A DNA stretch of 64,000 nucleotides from Gnetum montanum. Its lineage: Eukaryota > Streptophyta > Gnetopsida > Gnetales > Gnetaceae. Of this stretch, positions 11,071 through 22,838 are shown piece after piece. The notes below the pieces were generated by a model that was not told the origin of the DNA, did not search any database, and worked only from the letters and a program-made list of their open reading frames with translations. Made by a program: the position numbers and the translations under genes. The stretch is taken from NCBI GenBank assembly GCA_015680685.1, contig MNCI01001848.1:122717-186716 (forward strand), given 5' to 3'. Within the stretch, counting starts at the first letter, position 1; every line of letters starts with the position of its first letter.

Positions 11071-11947
11071 TGATGAGTCATGTTTTGGTAGGGTGCCAAT
11101 ATCAAACCCACATTATTGGGTATCTAGTATTGAGGCACAACCTCTGATGTTAAGGATCTAATATTTCCTCATTTGTGCTAGCCTATAAATGCAACACTTG
11201 GATGCACAATTTTATAGATATAGACATATAGAAGGGAATATTTAGGTAGTAAAAAAGGTAATGAAATTATGTCAGTTTGTTTCTAGTGCATGTCTGAAGT
11301 GTGATGTTAAGTGATTGTACAATATCTTTATTCAAATGTGACGTACTTGGACATGTTACATGCTCAACAATAAAGAGATTACTTCCATCATTGTAGCATC
11401 CACTTAGCTTTATTATTGTTTATTACTTAAATGCTTATTGTTTTTCTTAGTTAATGTTTATTATTTATTACTCTTTATTGTTTCTGTCATTAAGCAGAAT
11501 GAGTATGACTAACTGCAAACACTTAAGTGTACTTACTTGGTAACCTAGTAGTGTTATCATTTAGTATGCCTAGTAACGGTATGCTTGGTAATCCTAGTGG
11601 TAGTTGCACAAAGTTCAAGATATGTACGAAAGGTTAGGAATAGATACTCATTACATGTAGGCTAGTTTAGACTTTTCTTTCCATTGTTAATTAGATTACA
11701 TAATTAATTTTCCTATTATTATTAGGAGTAGCATAAGGATGCAATAACATCAATTATCATATGTCTCACTTTGGACTAAACCATACGTGACAAAGCTACC
11801 ACTAGTCCAAGTGGGAAGGCAACAAACTATGATAAAGACATAACGATTTAGATACCACAACTAGTCCCATCCATGGAATTATACTAGATCATGCATAAAC
11901 ACTTGTGATTTATATGGTTGGATGTAAGGGGTACCCACCAGTCATCA
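11071..11947 (+). repeat. 3' LTR of element A
   Basis: The LTR is 877 bp, from TGATGAGTCATG to CCAGTCATCA. TATA-like CCTATAAATGC is at 11184-11194. The R/U5 half (TGCTCAACAATAAAGAG, GCTTGGTAATCC, GTGGGAAGGCAA) matches the other family-1 LTRs. At 11948 the linker sequence of element H resumes. Confidence 0.85.
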
Positions 11948-12124
11948 CCTCCTTTCCCTTGCCACCTACACCACCTAGGTAAGGTTAAATACCTCTGTAG
12001 CCCCAACAACATAATGCCACAAGAGTAGTAAACTTATGGGTGGATGACAACTCAAGTGGTTTCGAGCATAAGTCTTAGAAAAGACCAATTTTAAAGCCTA
12101 AAAGTCCACCCAAATCATCATAGG
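11948..12124 (+). pseudogene. Element H, piece 1: linker before protease
   Basis: This 177-bp piece lies between A's 3' LTR and B. It is Pro-rich and its end (TTAAAGCCTAAAAGTCCACC) corresponds to the linker of G at 48640-48770 (KSRPRKRSFF and following). It joins across B to protease at 18413, because the TSD ATAGG occurs at 12120-12124 and 18408-18412. Confidence 0.65.
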
Positions 12125-12937
12125 TGATGAGTGGTGAGGTATCCCTACACTCAACCATATGAATACAAGCGTTACACACACGATCTGGTTGAACACCACA
12201 GACTAAGTGCCTACACGTCTTATGGAACATCTAAGGTTAATCAATCATTGTCCTCCCAAGCTTACTTGTATTTTTCATAGTTGTATGATTAAGTAAGCTT
12301 GAGGCATGTGATTTTTATATCTTTTATGTTTTTATCACCTATGCTAAGAGGGAAAAGGGTGAAGAGACTAATTAACTAACTTTAACTAACTAAGCCTTAA
12401 TTAACCTAGCATCAGTATCTATTCCCACTTGCTATTTCACACCCTAAACTAATGCAATGCTACTGGGATTACCAAACGCTATTCGTTACTAGGATTACCA
12501 AGTGTAACGCATGTGCTCAAAGCGGTTGTACTAAATGCACTTAACTATGAGAGTTGAGGGTTGAGAGAGATTAAGTCCTTAAGAAAGCATTTAAACAATT
12601 AACAATAATTAAAGTCCTATTTAGCTTAGTCCATGCACTGCAAGGTTTATCCAAAAGTTCTTCTTTATTGCCGTACACAATCATGTGCTCACGTACAGAA
12701 TTGCTCAAATAAAGATCTATTCACTTTGGGACTCCTACTACGGGCACATGGAAATTATTCTAACTCTAGAATGAAAAAATGACAAGAGTTTGGCTAAGGC
12801 CTAGATCTAGATGGAGAAACAAGGGAGAGATGCCTCTTATTTATAGAACTGGCGGTGGACTATGATATCGCAGGGAAGGATGCGATATCGTGGGGAAAGA
12901 CGTGATATTGTGGCCCATGCGATATCACATCCCATCA
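12125..12937 (-). repeat. 3' LTR of element B
   Basis: This LTR is 813 bp. On the minus strand it starts TGATGGGATGTGATATCGC and ends CCACTCATCA. The U3 carries a row of GATATC palindromes (about 12860-12930) and a TATA box (TCTATAAATAAGAGG, minus, about 12833-12848). Its partner is 17605-18407. Confidence 0.9.
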
Positions 12938-13081
12938 TATCCCCATGGTTAAATAAAAACTCATCCTCGAGTTCCTTACAAAATATTGGGAAGGTATGGA
13001 ATTATTGACTTGAATGGAACTAATGGTGAATGGGATGACATGTGAACGGATCATCATTACAGAACATGACAAAACTGGTGT

Positions 13082-13393
13082 TCACGACAATAAGAGTGAA
13101 CACTTTATACATTTGACATCAGACCTTATTTGGAAGCTGAGAGAGAAGAAAGAAGAGAGAAGAAGTCTGCTACTGCCAATGCCAAGATTGCACCTTTCAT
13201 TTTCCATCCATAAGCATGCCATCGATCTTGCTCCTTGCATAACTACTTTAGCACCGATCCATTCCAAGTGTTCCCTCCAGGTCCAATCCGTTGTTGCATG
13301 ATTGCCATCTACACCCACAACATAGTCACATATTAGCAAGGGTAAATGAATCACAATGCAGTTGTTGATACCTTGCCTCAGTGTAAGGTCCAT
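13082..13393 (-). CDS. Short ORF in the 3' spacer of B, conserved in D
   Basis: A 103-codon open frame on the minus strand. Residues about 28-75 read VDGNHATTDWTWREHLEWIG, AKVVMQGARSMACLWMENER and NLGIGSS. The same stretch is found in D (46827-46970), where it follows a GTGTGTGTAG acceptor-like site. It occupies the place that the much larger extra ORF has in A, C and G. No family recognised. It may be a remnant exon or part of the element's 3' untranslated region that happens to stay open. Confidence 0.35.
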   Translation of the reverse strand: MDLTLRQGINNCIVIHLPLLICDYVVGVDGNHATTDWTWREHLEWIGAKVVMQGARSMACLWMENERCNLGIGSSRLLLSSFFSLSFQIRSDVKCIKCSLLLS

Positions 13394-14693
13394 TGGCTGA
13401 GTTGTGACATGGATGATACGGATTTGGAGATATAAAAATGATGACTACTGAAGGTGTAGGGGCTAGGAGAAAATAAAAAAAATTGGACCAAGATCCCCAT
13501 GACTAAGAGCGAACCTCTGGTAGTGAGAGAATGGAGAAAAAGAAAAGGAACAAGGAAGATAGAGAAAAAGATACAACTATAACATCAATGAAATGGATGT
13601 CAAGATGGAAATGAAAAAAATAGAGTTGATTGCAAAACTATTAAGGGAAAGAATTTAACTGGTGTACCGAATAGGAATGCTAATGGGTCCTCCCCAAAGT
13701 AGGATCATGCTCTTAATGCCCTAACAAACCCACATTCAAAGAGTCCGTAGGCTCTGGGAATGTCATTTGGAACAAGAGTTAAAGTCTTAACCACAAGAAT
13801 TTACCAAAAAGAAAACAATGCATCAACCAAAATATACACTAATGATACAATTGGCAATGAGGTGAATAATGGAGGAAGAATGATGGAAAGAAGAGAATGG
13901 AATGGAGTCTCAAGAACAAGGTGATGTATAGCCCCTTGTGTATTTAATGATTAATGTGACTTGGTAAATCTCATTCCAACTTCGGCCTCAAACAAACCAC
14001 ATCTAGTGACTTTGCATTAATACATTTGGCTAATCCATCCACTTGAAGTAACAAGAATGCCTTCACCAAACAGCTACCACCATTCTGACGAAATGAAAGA
14101 TGAGAAGGTAAGAAGTGAGAAGGGGCTTAGTTAAAGGGAACATGTTTATTTTATTTTCATAATGAGTGCTTGTAGCCCAAATGATTATTTCATCTAAGGG
14201 GTGTGCTTTGAATTCTCACTCTTTCTTCTTCTTCTTTTTCTTTTTTTTTTTGCATGAGAACCATAGCATGCAAAGACTTATTATTTTTATTTACTTAGCT
14301 TCCCGATAATTGGGCAATCGTTAGAATGGTAAGAAAACTCAATAAAAAAACATCCAAGCACCCAAGAGAATGGCCAACAAAAATGCATTAAATCCCCTTG
14401 AAGTCACACCCTTTTCAATCCTTGAGTCCTTCCTTAGTTTGAGAAATGCCTAGTCACCGATTCGTTGATAGTTCTTATTATTGAGAAAGAGACTGTACAG
14501 TCCCAAGCCAAGAGAGACCATAGAGATTTATGGATGCATGGGTGATGTGGACTCATTGCCTACTATCTCAAAAGAACCATACTTTAGTATCAACATCATA
14601 ACTTAAAGGTAAAAAACCAAATATTAGCAATCAATGGAGTATAGTTTATACAATCTTTGGAGCACTTATTAAATGACAAACTTAACAAAATGG

Positions 14694-14695
<2 letters not shown>

Positions 14696-14730
<35 letters not shown>
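14696..14730. repeat. (AC)n microsatellite
   Basis: About 17 uninterrupted AC units in the spacer of B, followed by AGAGAAAGAA. Confidence 0.95.
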
Positions 14731-14734
<4 letters not shown>

Positions 14735-15144
14735 AAAGAAATGAAAAAGTATAAACAATGTTGTAAAACAAAAATAAGATAAGTTAAAGAAATTGTAAAA
14801 CAAAAATGTGTAAAAAAAAACTTAAAAGAACTGAGGGCCTTAATTGATTACCATAGGTGGCCATCTCTCCCATGACTGAATTGAAAGGGAGAGATCTGAA
14901 ATAACAAGCATTTGTTTGAATTTCTTAGAAGTGTCCAACTTCTCCCAATTAATGTTTTCAATTTAAGGGGTGGAAGTTGGCAATGCTCATATTCCAATGT
15001 AACAATGCTTTCATTGTGGTTGCAAGTTGTTCCCCCAGTTAGTTCCATGCATGTTGGTGAATTGCTCTCCTTATTAGCTATCAACTACTGGGTGTTTTCT
15101 TGTGGTGTGGTTGCTACATATAGGCATCTTTGTATCTAAGTTTC

Positions 15145-15645
15145 TTAGGCATACCGGTTGCATACAGGAGATGTTGAGCATTCCTGTATGTCATCACCCT
15201 TAGTATCATTGTATGTGATGCATGGAACTTTCTTCTTCTTAATCTTTCCATAAATGTTTTCCTTAGATATTTCCAAGGAAATATCATGGATTCCTAGGCA
15301 TGCATTTATAGTACTGAGCCATGCCCTCCCCATTACAATTGGGAAGTCCCCTTTATTATTGTTGACTTCTATCATTAGGAAATCAGCTGGATATGACCAA
15401 CCACTCATAGTGGTAAAAATGTCCTCCACAAGTCCCAAAGGGATAGTGATGGACTAGTTAGCTAGCTCTAATTGAATATTTCTCTTCTTAAGTGGAGGTA
15501 AGTTCCATGCTTTATACATTTCTTGCAATATTAAGTTGACTTTGGAACCTAAGTCAAGAAGAGCTTTACGAGGTTCATTCCTAGCAACTTGGAGGTAGAT
15601 TAAGGGACTTCCAAGGTCAGAGAGTTTCCTGGAAAGGTGGCCCAC
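15145..15645 (-). pseudogene. Aspartic protease domain of element B
   Basis: Two abutting minus-strand frames (15645-15454, 15438-15145). The first has the protease entry RNEPRKALLDLGSKVNLI, with DLG where the catalytic triad DSG/DTG is expected; the second has GWSYPADFLMIEVNN, GDFPIVMGRAWLSTINA and ending KIKKKKVPCITYND. D has DSG at the same place, so Ser to Leu is a loss in B, also seen in H and G (DLG). A TAG at about 15453 splits the domain. Retroviral-type protease would cleave Gag. After it comes no RT. Confidence 0.75.
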
Positions 15646-16060
15646 CTTTATCTAGTTAGTAACGGTATGTGTTACCATAACCGTGTGTGTTGAGCTCTGT
15701 TGTTGGTTTGAAGGGAGCTTCGAAGCCTTTCTTGATAGAGGAGTGGTCATAGACTCAACCTCTTGTGGTTGTGATAGCTTGTTTGGACTGTTGGTTCTAA
15801 AGAAGGATCTTTTCTTTGTATAGTTGTTAGAACCAATAGTGGCTTGGAGGTTTATAGCTCTCATAACATTATGTTGCTGCGGTTGAGTGGGGAGTTCCCC
15901 TTGCAACGTTGGAGCAGGTGGTAGTGGAACTATCAGCGTAAGAGATGTAGATGGATTTAGAGGATGATATGCATGTGGAGTGTCTTTTCTAGGGGAGGGA
16001 GTCTTAAAATACTCCTGAACTTGGTAGTGCCATTGTGGGGTCATGTGACTGATAGAGTCA
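15646..16060 (-). pseudogene. Pro/Gln-rich linker of B
   Basis: Open for 130 codons (16044-15652). It is rich in Pro, Gln, Thr and Ser (PSTSLTLIVPLPPAPTLQ, ELPTQPQQHNVMRAINLQ), then basic (KKRSFFRTNSP). The equivalent in D is 43975-44247 (VPIQPAPTMQGELPTQLRQ). Confidence 0.65.
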
Positions 16061-16272
16061 CTTGGAGAAACCAGCTACTGCACGTAATAGCCATAAGGAT
16101 CTGGTTGCCAGTAGGGGTATTGTTGCCTAGGCGGTGGCATCCCTCGTGATTGTGGGTATTGCCACTGCTGGTGTTGCTCGATAGGTTGTGGTGGAGTTCC
16201 ACTTGGATAGTATGTTAACGGTTGGTGGAACTATCTTGGGTTACCTTGGGGATAAGGTAACCTTTAGGGAGC

Positions 16273-17560
16273 CTACCGTTTGTTAAGTCTTGGCTTGAGT
16301 GCATACACCCTAGACTCTTGTAGATGTGAGATTATTGGGCAACATTTCTTAGGATAGTCATATTGGTAGATCTCACATCCACCGTCATTATCTATATCTA
16401 AGTCCACAATCTCATTGGTGATAGTCATTTTTCCCTTACCATTGTTATGTGCATGGCCTGAATCTCTCCACTTTTTCTTATCATGGTTACTACTTCGCTC
16501 CTTAGACTCCTCTACGATTTTCAAAATGGTTTTAAATCTACTGTGTAAGGTGTCCCACATTTGATCTACCTTAGCTGATACTTCAGTTGTTAACTTTTGA
16601 AGTGGCAAGGTTTTTCTATTCACCAACTCCTCGAGTGGTGACTCACCCTCTTCCTCACAAAATCTTACTCCCTTCTTTCAGAGGAAAGGGTCACGGTTAT
16701 ACTCTTCCATGCTTTCTCTTTTCTATAGCTCCCCTTCTTATTTAGCTACTTGCTCCAATAGCCTATGAACTTCATGGGACCTAAGTTCTGATAATCTCCC
16801 TTGGGCATATGTCCTAAGGGTTCTCCTAGTTTCATGTGTTAGCCCATCTACAAGGTGGAGGAGTTGATCTCGTTGTGTGTAGCCATGGCCTAGGCAACGA
16901 TGGAGCAATGCATAATATCGGCCCATGGCAGCATCCAAGGATTCATGATTACCCTACTTCCATTCTTGGATCTTCTTACGCAAGTTGGACACTTTGGAGT
17001 ATGTCTAATATTTATCGTTAAAGAGTTCTAGCATCGTACTCCACCATCTAATGGATTCCAGTTCTAAGGATCAGTACCAACTTTCTGCTTCTTTTATGAG
17101 TGTCCTAGGAAATAACTTTAATTTCTGCCACTCATTTTCAATATTTTGCAAGGCACATGCATTATGGAATGCCTATAAGTGGTTCTACGGATCAACATTA
17201 TATCCCCCCTCAAATCGTGGGATATTATTCATGTCTAGTCTCTTGATCCGACTGTCTTTTTGGTGCCTTATAGGTATTTTAACTACCTCTGTAATGTCTA
17301 ACATACTCTAGGTTGCTAGTAGCGGTTCATCATGGTCATCTCTTTCATGACGTCTATGATGCCTATGTGGTTCCCTACTTTTCCTTCTATGCCTTGATTC
17401 TCTCAAATGGCCTCGTCCTCTCTCTCGACTCTCTCATTGAGGTCTCTCATCTTGCTTACCCTTATCCTCATGCTTGTGCTATTGACCATTGTTCCAATTT
17501 TTTCTGATTAACCCTAAGTGTTCGTTTAAGCTTCCCAATGATGTAGGTGATTTCCTATGT
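16273..17560 (-). pseudogene. gag: Gag of element B
   Basis: Minus-strand broken frames. The core is clearest at 16938-16738: AAMGRYYALLHRCLGHGYTQ, RDQLLHLVDGLTHETRRTL and RTYAQGRLSELRSHEVHRLL. At 16626-16273 follow NRKTLPLQKLTTEVSAKVDQ and a decayed Cys-His motif CEIYQYDYPKKCC, in which the second Cys and the His of the family pattern CX2CX3HX4C have become Tyr, consistent with G-to-A change on the coding strand. The N-terminal part (about 17560-16945) is broken by several stops. Confidence 0.8.
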
Positions 17561-17585
17561 TCTACTTAGTGCACAAACAACTTAG

Positions 17586-17604
17586 TCCCTGGCAACGGCG
17601 CCAA
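17586..17604 (-). other. tRNA-Asp primer-binding site of B
   Basis: On the minus strand TTGGCGCCGTTGCCAGGGA begins directly after the CA of the 5' LTR. TGGCGCCGTTGCC is complementary to the 3' end of plant tRNA-Asp(GTC), which ends GGCAACGGCGCCA. This is the best preserved PBS in the window. Confidence 0.85.
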
Positions 17605-18407
17605 TGATGAGTGGCGAGGTATCCATACACTCAACCATATGAATACGAGCGTTACACGCACGATCTGGTCAAACTCCCTAAATTAAGTGCCTACATGCCT
17701 TATGAAACACCTAAGGTTAATCAATTGTTGTCCTCCCAAGCTTGTATTTATCACGATTCTATGGTTAAGTAAGCTTGAGGCATGCGATTGTTATATCTTT
17801 TATGTTTTTATCGCCTATGCTAAGAGGGAAAAGGGTGAAGAGACTAATTAACTAACTTTAACTAACTATGCCTTAATTAACCTAGCATCAGTATCCATTC
17901 CCACTTGCTGTTTCACACCCTAAACCAATGCAATACTATTGGGATTACCAAATGCTATTCGTTATTGGGATTACCAAGCATAATGCATGTGCTCGAAGTA
18001 ATCATATTGAATGCACTTAACTATGAGAGTTGATGGTTGAGAGAGATTAAGTCCTTAAGAAAGCATTTAAACAATTAACAATAATTAAAGTCCTATTTAG
18101 CTTAGTCCATGCACTGCAAGGTTTATCCAAAAGTTCATCTTTATTTCTGTACACAATCGTGTGCTCAAGTACAGAATTGCTCAAATAAAGATCCGTTCAC
18201 TTTGGGACTCCTACTATGGGCACATGGAAATTATTCTAACTCTGGAATGGAAAAATGGCAAGAGTTTGGCTAAGGTCTAGATCTAGATGGAGAAACAAGG
18301 GAGAGTCGCCTCTTATTTATAGAACTAGTGGCAGACCATGATATCGCATGCACGATATCACGGGGAAAGACGTGATATCATGGCCCATGCGATATCGCAT
18401 CCCATCA
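17605..18407 (-). repeat. 5' LTR of element B
   Basis: 803 bp; ends TGATGGGATGCGATATCGC and CCACTCATCA on the minus strand. U3 has GATATC palindromes at 18339-18400, TATA box at about 18311-18322 (minus, CTATAAATAAGAGG). It aligns throughout with 12125-12937, including the R/U5 words TTTGGGACTCC and GTGCTCAAGTACAGAATT. Confidence 0.9.
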
Positions 18408-18412
18408 ATAGG

Positions 18413-21400
18413 CATCTATGATTATGGATTCCTCTGAAGCTACCCAAGGAATATCTAGCAAGACACCTTTAAATTAGAACCTCCAAAATGTACAAACTAT
18501 CATGTTAACTAATGTAGTCACAAACTAGATAAAGGCAAGACACCTTCCCAAGAAGAGAACTAACCTTGAAAGCCCACTAATTTATTTTCAAATTGGAAGA
18601 AATAATTCATGCAAAGCTTTGTTAGACTTAGGTTCTAGTGTGAACTTAATTTTTTAAGAGATGTACAAGACATGGAACCTACCTCCACTTAAGAAATGTA
18701 ATATCATGTTAGAGCTTGCATACCAACCCATTATTGTTCCATTGGGATTTGTGAAGGGTATTATAACCATTATTAGTAGATGATCATATCTAGTAGATTT
18801 CCTAGTAATCCATGTGGAAAATTATAAAGGAGAATTTCCAATCATTATGGAAAGGGCTTAGTTAAGTACAATTAATGCTAAGTTAGGAATTAAAGATCTC
18901 TTCTTTGAAATCTCCAAGGAAAATGAATTTGATAAGATAAAGAAGAAGAGGGTTCCATGCATTACATATAGTAACAAAGGGTGAAATTGCATGTAGAGAA
19001 TATGTGCAATCAAGAGCACATCTATTACAACATGTAAGATGTATGTCAAAATCATCACTATTCAATGATGCTTGTATGTAGCAACCAAAAAACATGAAGA
19101 CACCTAGTGGCTAACTATAGATGACTATTTCAATTTTACAATGTGCATGAAGCTAGCATGAAGCCTCACAAGTGCATATATAGACAACATGTATGATATG
19201 GAGCAAATTTGAAGCTAACTCTCCAAAGCTAAGAATAGAAAAGAATTAGAAATAGATTGAAGAGAGTTGGTAGTCCCATAAACTTTTGAACTAGAACCCT
19301 TAGAACTAAAAATATTACTAAAATTTGTAGAATATATGTTCCTAAACCATGATAAACTAGCAATTATAACTGTTCAACTCAACTCTCCAAAGAACAAAAT
19401 GGGAAGTTGTTGAAAGTGATCAACTAATGGCCAATAGCCTTTACCTAGTCATATGATAATAGAATAGGAATAGAAGCATGCATATGCTAACATTAGATCT
19501 ACATAGACTCTACTATCAAACCTAAGAGATAACCACAAAGAAGATTGAATCCAAAGCTAAAAATGTTGTTAAAAAGAAATTTGAGAAACTTCTCAAAGCT
19601 AGGTTCATTATTCCAATGATAGATAGCAAGTGGATAAGCCCACTTGTTATTTTACCAAAGAAAGAATGGTAATGAAGAATCTATATAGACTTCAAGTTGT
19701 TAAACATGGTAACCTTCCAAGACTATTTTCCATTGCCATTTATGGATTAAGTGTTGGACGCTATTACAGGACATAGCTTCTACAACTTTCTAGATAGGTA
19801 CAATGGTTATAATTAATACAAATTGTTCCAGAGGACTAGGCCAAAATAACTTTCATAAGTTGTTGAGGGAATTTTACATACAAAAAGATGTCCTTTGACT
19901 TGTGCAATGATCCTATAACCTTCCAATGTCTAGTCCTTAATATCTTTTAGTAGTAAATTGGCAGTGGTCTTCATGACTAACTTCTTCACCTATGGTGCTA
20001 ATTTTGAACAAGCATTGGACCATGTTGAGTAGGTATTGAAATGATGTATTAAAATAAACCTATAGCTCAACTAGCAAAAGGACCATTTGATGGTCCATAA
20101 GGGCATTATCCTAACATACTAAATTTTAGAAAAAGGAATTGAGTGGGATCTTAAAAGGATAAGGATCATCGAAGAAATTACTGGATAGCCTCAAAAAATC
20201 AAAGATGTAAGGTCATTTCTTAGACATACTAGTTACTATAGGCATTTCATTGAAAGCTTTTTCAAAATTTCCATGCCACTTGTTGAGCTTGCTAAGAAGG
20301 ATGTAGCATTTTAATGGGCCAAGGAGTACAAACAAGGATTCTAGCACTTGAAGTAGAAGCTTCTAGAAACACCAATTCTACATGTACTTGATTAGTCTAA
20401 ACCCTTTCATATCATGAAAAATGCATCCAAATATGAATTGGAAGTAGTACTTACACAAATGGATAGTCAAAAACATGCATATTACATCCATTGTATAGGT
20501 AGGAGCATTTTTTGTACACAACTTAATTACATCACTACAAAAAAGAAACTCATGGTGGTGGTGTATGCTCTTGAGAAATTTAGGCATTATGTGCTTGAAT
20601 ACCTTGTTTATATGCACACTAATCATAGTGTAATTTACTTCTTAATGAATAACCCAATACCAAGCCCTTGTGTTATATAGTGATTGGTGATTTTGTAGAA
20701 GTTTGAGTTAACAATTATGGGTAGAAAGGAAATTAAGAATGTAGTTGTCAATCATCTCTCTTGGTTAAGATGGAAAAATAGGACTAATGAAGAGTCCTTG
20801 TCTGATTAATTTCTAGATTAACTTCTCTTTGCTAAGGTAACTAAAGTTTAAGCACCAAGGATTATAAATTGGTATGATGAATTTCTCTCCTATACACACA
20901 TATAGGAAACTCCTATATAATGGGATCATAGAAGGAAGAAATAGTTCCTCCACCAAGTTAAACACTACATAGAGATAGAGGGTAACCTCCATAAAATTTG
21001 TGTTAATGACCTAGTACAATGGTGCATACTTGTTATAGATCAACTAAGGTCCTTATGAAGACCATTATGTAGGAAGAAGAATAACCATAAAAATCCTAAT
21101 GGTAAGATATTTTTGGCTTACAATCTTTAAGGATGCCTACCATTTTGTCCATTCATGTGAACGATGTCAATGAGATGGAGGAATGATAACCAGATGAAAG
21201 GGCCCTAATAATGGATCCAACCATTAGAGCCTTTTAAAGTTTAGGAAATTGATTTCATGGGATACATCACTCCCATGTCTAATGGAAAGTCTCACATTAT
21301 TGTTGCTATTGACTATTATACTAAATGGGTTAACTATTATACTATAGCTATTACTAACTGTACTTCTTCCATTGTAGCTCATTTATTTTAGCAAAAAGTG

Positions 21401-22110
21401 GTGAATAGGTTTTGTGTACCTAGAGCATTAATTTCTAACAATGGAATCCATTTTACAGGTACTATCTTTTGTAAGTTAATGTAATGCTTGGGGATGGAAC
21501 ATAAACTTACAACACCCTATCGTCCTCAAGCCAATGGTCAAGTTAAGGCAACTATAGGAAGATTACCAAAATCCTAAGAAGGACCATTAGTAGATATAGG
21601 AAAGATTGGAGTACCAAACTTAATGATTCCCTATGGACGTACCACTCAACATGAAAAATTCCTATAGGCTACTCTCCCTATGATTTAGCATATGGAAAGT
21701 TACTTAAACTTCCAATTCAAACCAAACTTGGTATAGTTACAACTACATGTGAGCTTGACCTACATGTTAACTTAGCACATAAATAAAGACTGATGACACT
21801 CAACATGCTCGAAGAAAATCGAAGAGTAGACCTTATGATGAATGAAGTGCACAAGACATACCACAAACAATGTCATGATGTATGAATGAGAAAAGTTAAA
21901 TTCAAACTAAAAGACAAGGTTCTCTATCGGAATTTCATGCATGTGCCTCAACAAACTAACTTTCAAACATTATGGAAAGAACTATACATTGCACATTCAA
22001 CTTTTCCTCCTAGGGCTATGATAGTTTACCACCCAACAAGTTCTTAAAAGCATATGTTGGTTAACATTCAACAATTGAAATCCTTTACAACTTATAAGTA
22101 ACTAGCCATA
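18413..22110 (+). pseudogene. pol: Pol polyprotein of element H (protease, RT, RNase H, integrase)
   Basis: Protease: ALLDLGSSVNLI near 18615-18650, then DFLVIHVENYKGEFPIIM to about 18990. RT: about 19560-20300, with SPLVILPKKEW, RIYIDFKLLN and FPLPFMD; the catalytic box reads VFMTNFFTYG (about 19967-19996) where G has VFMDDFSTYD, so both catalytic Asp are lost. RNase H: 20395-20690, with KKKLMVVVYALEKFRHYVLE and HTNHSVIYFL. Integrase: about 21080-21640, with EIDFMGYITPMSNGKSHI (first Asp kept), ISNNGIHF (Asp to Asn) and ANGQVKAT (Glu to Lys). Dozens of stops occur. The order RT-RNase H-integrase defines Ty3/gypsy. This copy is long dead. Confidence 0.88.
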
Positions 22111-22838
22111 ACCACAACACGTTAGTCCAAGAATCAGTTCACTTCACTTCTTGAATCTCCTCCTTCCAACTTAGTCATAGGGGATGAGACTATCTACTCT
22201 AATACCTTGGAGAGGACAAAAGTCTTTCATTATTTTTGTTTTACATAATTCTTTATACATTTTTTATTTTCTTTACTCTTTAATATTTATTTTATATATT
22301 TTACTTTTACTTTATTTTGAATTTATTTACAATATTTGATTTTATTCCATTATTATTGCAAACTTCAATGATTACAACAGCTATCAAGATTGTAATCATC
22401 TTTATAGGCCAACTTTCTCTTTGGATTATGCTCTCTTCTAACAAGCTATTAGTGTTTCAATGGTACTAAGTAGTGAGCTCATTACATCCACCCATTTCAT
22501 TTGTCTCATGAGGAGATTTATATCATGGAAGCATGATGGCTCTTTCACATGAAAACTAATAAGTAACATGTGATCTAGTTACCCAAAAAATTGGAAAAGG
22601 ACCAAGTGGGAATGGAAAATTTTATGGCCTCAAGAAGATTTTTTGAGTTCTCTTCTTTAGTTCTATGGCTCCTCACTAAACGTATCATTAGTCCTTCTAA
22701 AAATCATAGAAGGAAGTATGTCTTTGCAACATGTGGTTTCCATTCTTTCCAATCCCCCCTCCACTCCCCCCTCTAAACATGTCTTTGAAGATATTTTAGG
22801 ATATAATCACAAGTTATGGGGCTAGAAAGACATGTTAC
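22111..22838 (+). other. Spacer of element H, left half
   Basis: Noncoding. It contains the internal polypurine-like motif ACTTAGTCATAGGGGATGAG (about 22170-22190), an AT-rich stretch (22250-22350), and AGAAAGACATGTTAC at 22824-22838 where Z2 is inserted. The word is completed to CATGTTACCCATGCCTAAAGG after Z2 at 33324. Confidence 0.6.

Larger units (their letters stand above)
3576..11947 (+). mobile_element. Element A: gag-only Ty3/gypsy element with extra ORF
   Basis: A begins in its untranslated leader at 3576; bases 3576-3659 match the leader of C (26630-26743), with the same run of ACACACA...ACAACAATG before gag. Its 5' LTR and PBS are cut off by the Z1 insertion. Order: gag (3660-5189), Ser/Pro/His-rich linker, conserved spacer with internal promoter-like site, extra ORF (8165-10890), polypurine tract, 3' LTR (11071-11947). 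Protease, RT, RNase H and integrase are absent: the linker passes straight into post-protease sequence (GACACCTAGTGGCT at about 6034, also present after protease in H at 19096). A is inserted in H; the TSD at its right end would be CCTCC (11948-11952). Confidence 0.8.
12938..15144 (-). other. Noncoding 3' spacer of element B
   Basis: Apart from the short ORF, no gene is seen. Landmarks shared with the other family-1 spacers: 3' polypurine tract (minus, ACCATGGGGATA, 12938-12949); a second motif TTAGTCATGGGGAT (minus, about 13473-13487); the box GGGGAGGACCCATT (minus, about 13685-13700); a first motif CAGTCATGGGAGAGATGG (minus, about 14860-14878); and a run of AC dinucleotides at 14696-14730. 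The order matches D in mirror image. Confidence 0.6.
12125..18407 (-). mobile_element. Element B: complete Gag-protease element without RT or integrase
   Basis: B is 6283 bp, minus strand, flanked by a perfect 5-bp duplication ATAGG (12120-12124 and 18408-18412). 5' LTR 17605-18407, PBS 17586-17604, gag about 17560-16273, Pro/Gln-rich linker, protease 15645-15145, spacer, short conserved ORF near 13393-13082, 3' polypurine tract 12938-12950 and 3' LTR 12125-12937. There is no reverse transcriptase, RNase H or integrase and no room for a full pol, so it would need enzymes in trans. Element D has the same architecture in the opposite orientation. Confidence 0.9.

Noticed and set aside
3576-11947. 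Reading the extra ORF of A as an envelope gene
   Set aside because: No signal peptide or clear transmembrane segment can be seen, and the central part looks like coiled coil; position alone is not enough.
14696-14730. AC run as a Z-DNA or regulatory element
   Set aside because: An ordinary microsatellite in a spacer; D lacks it.
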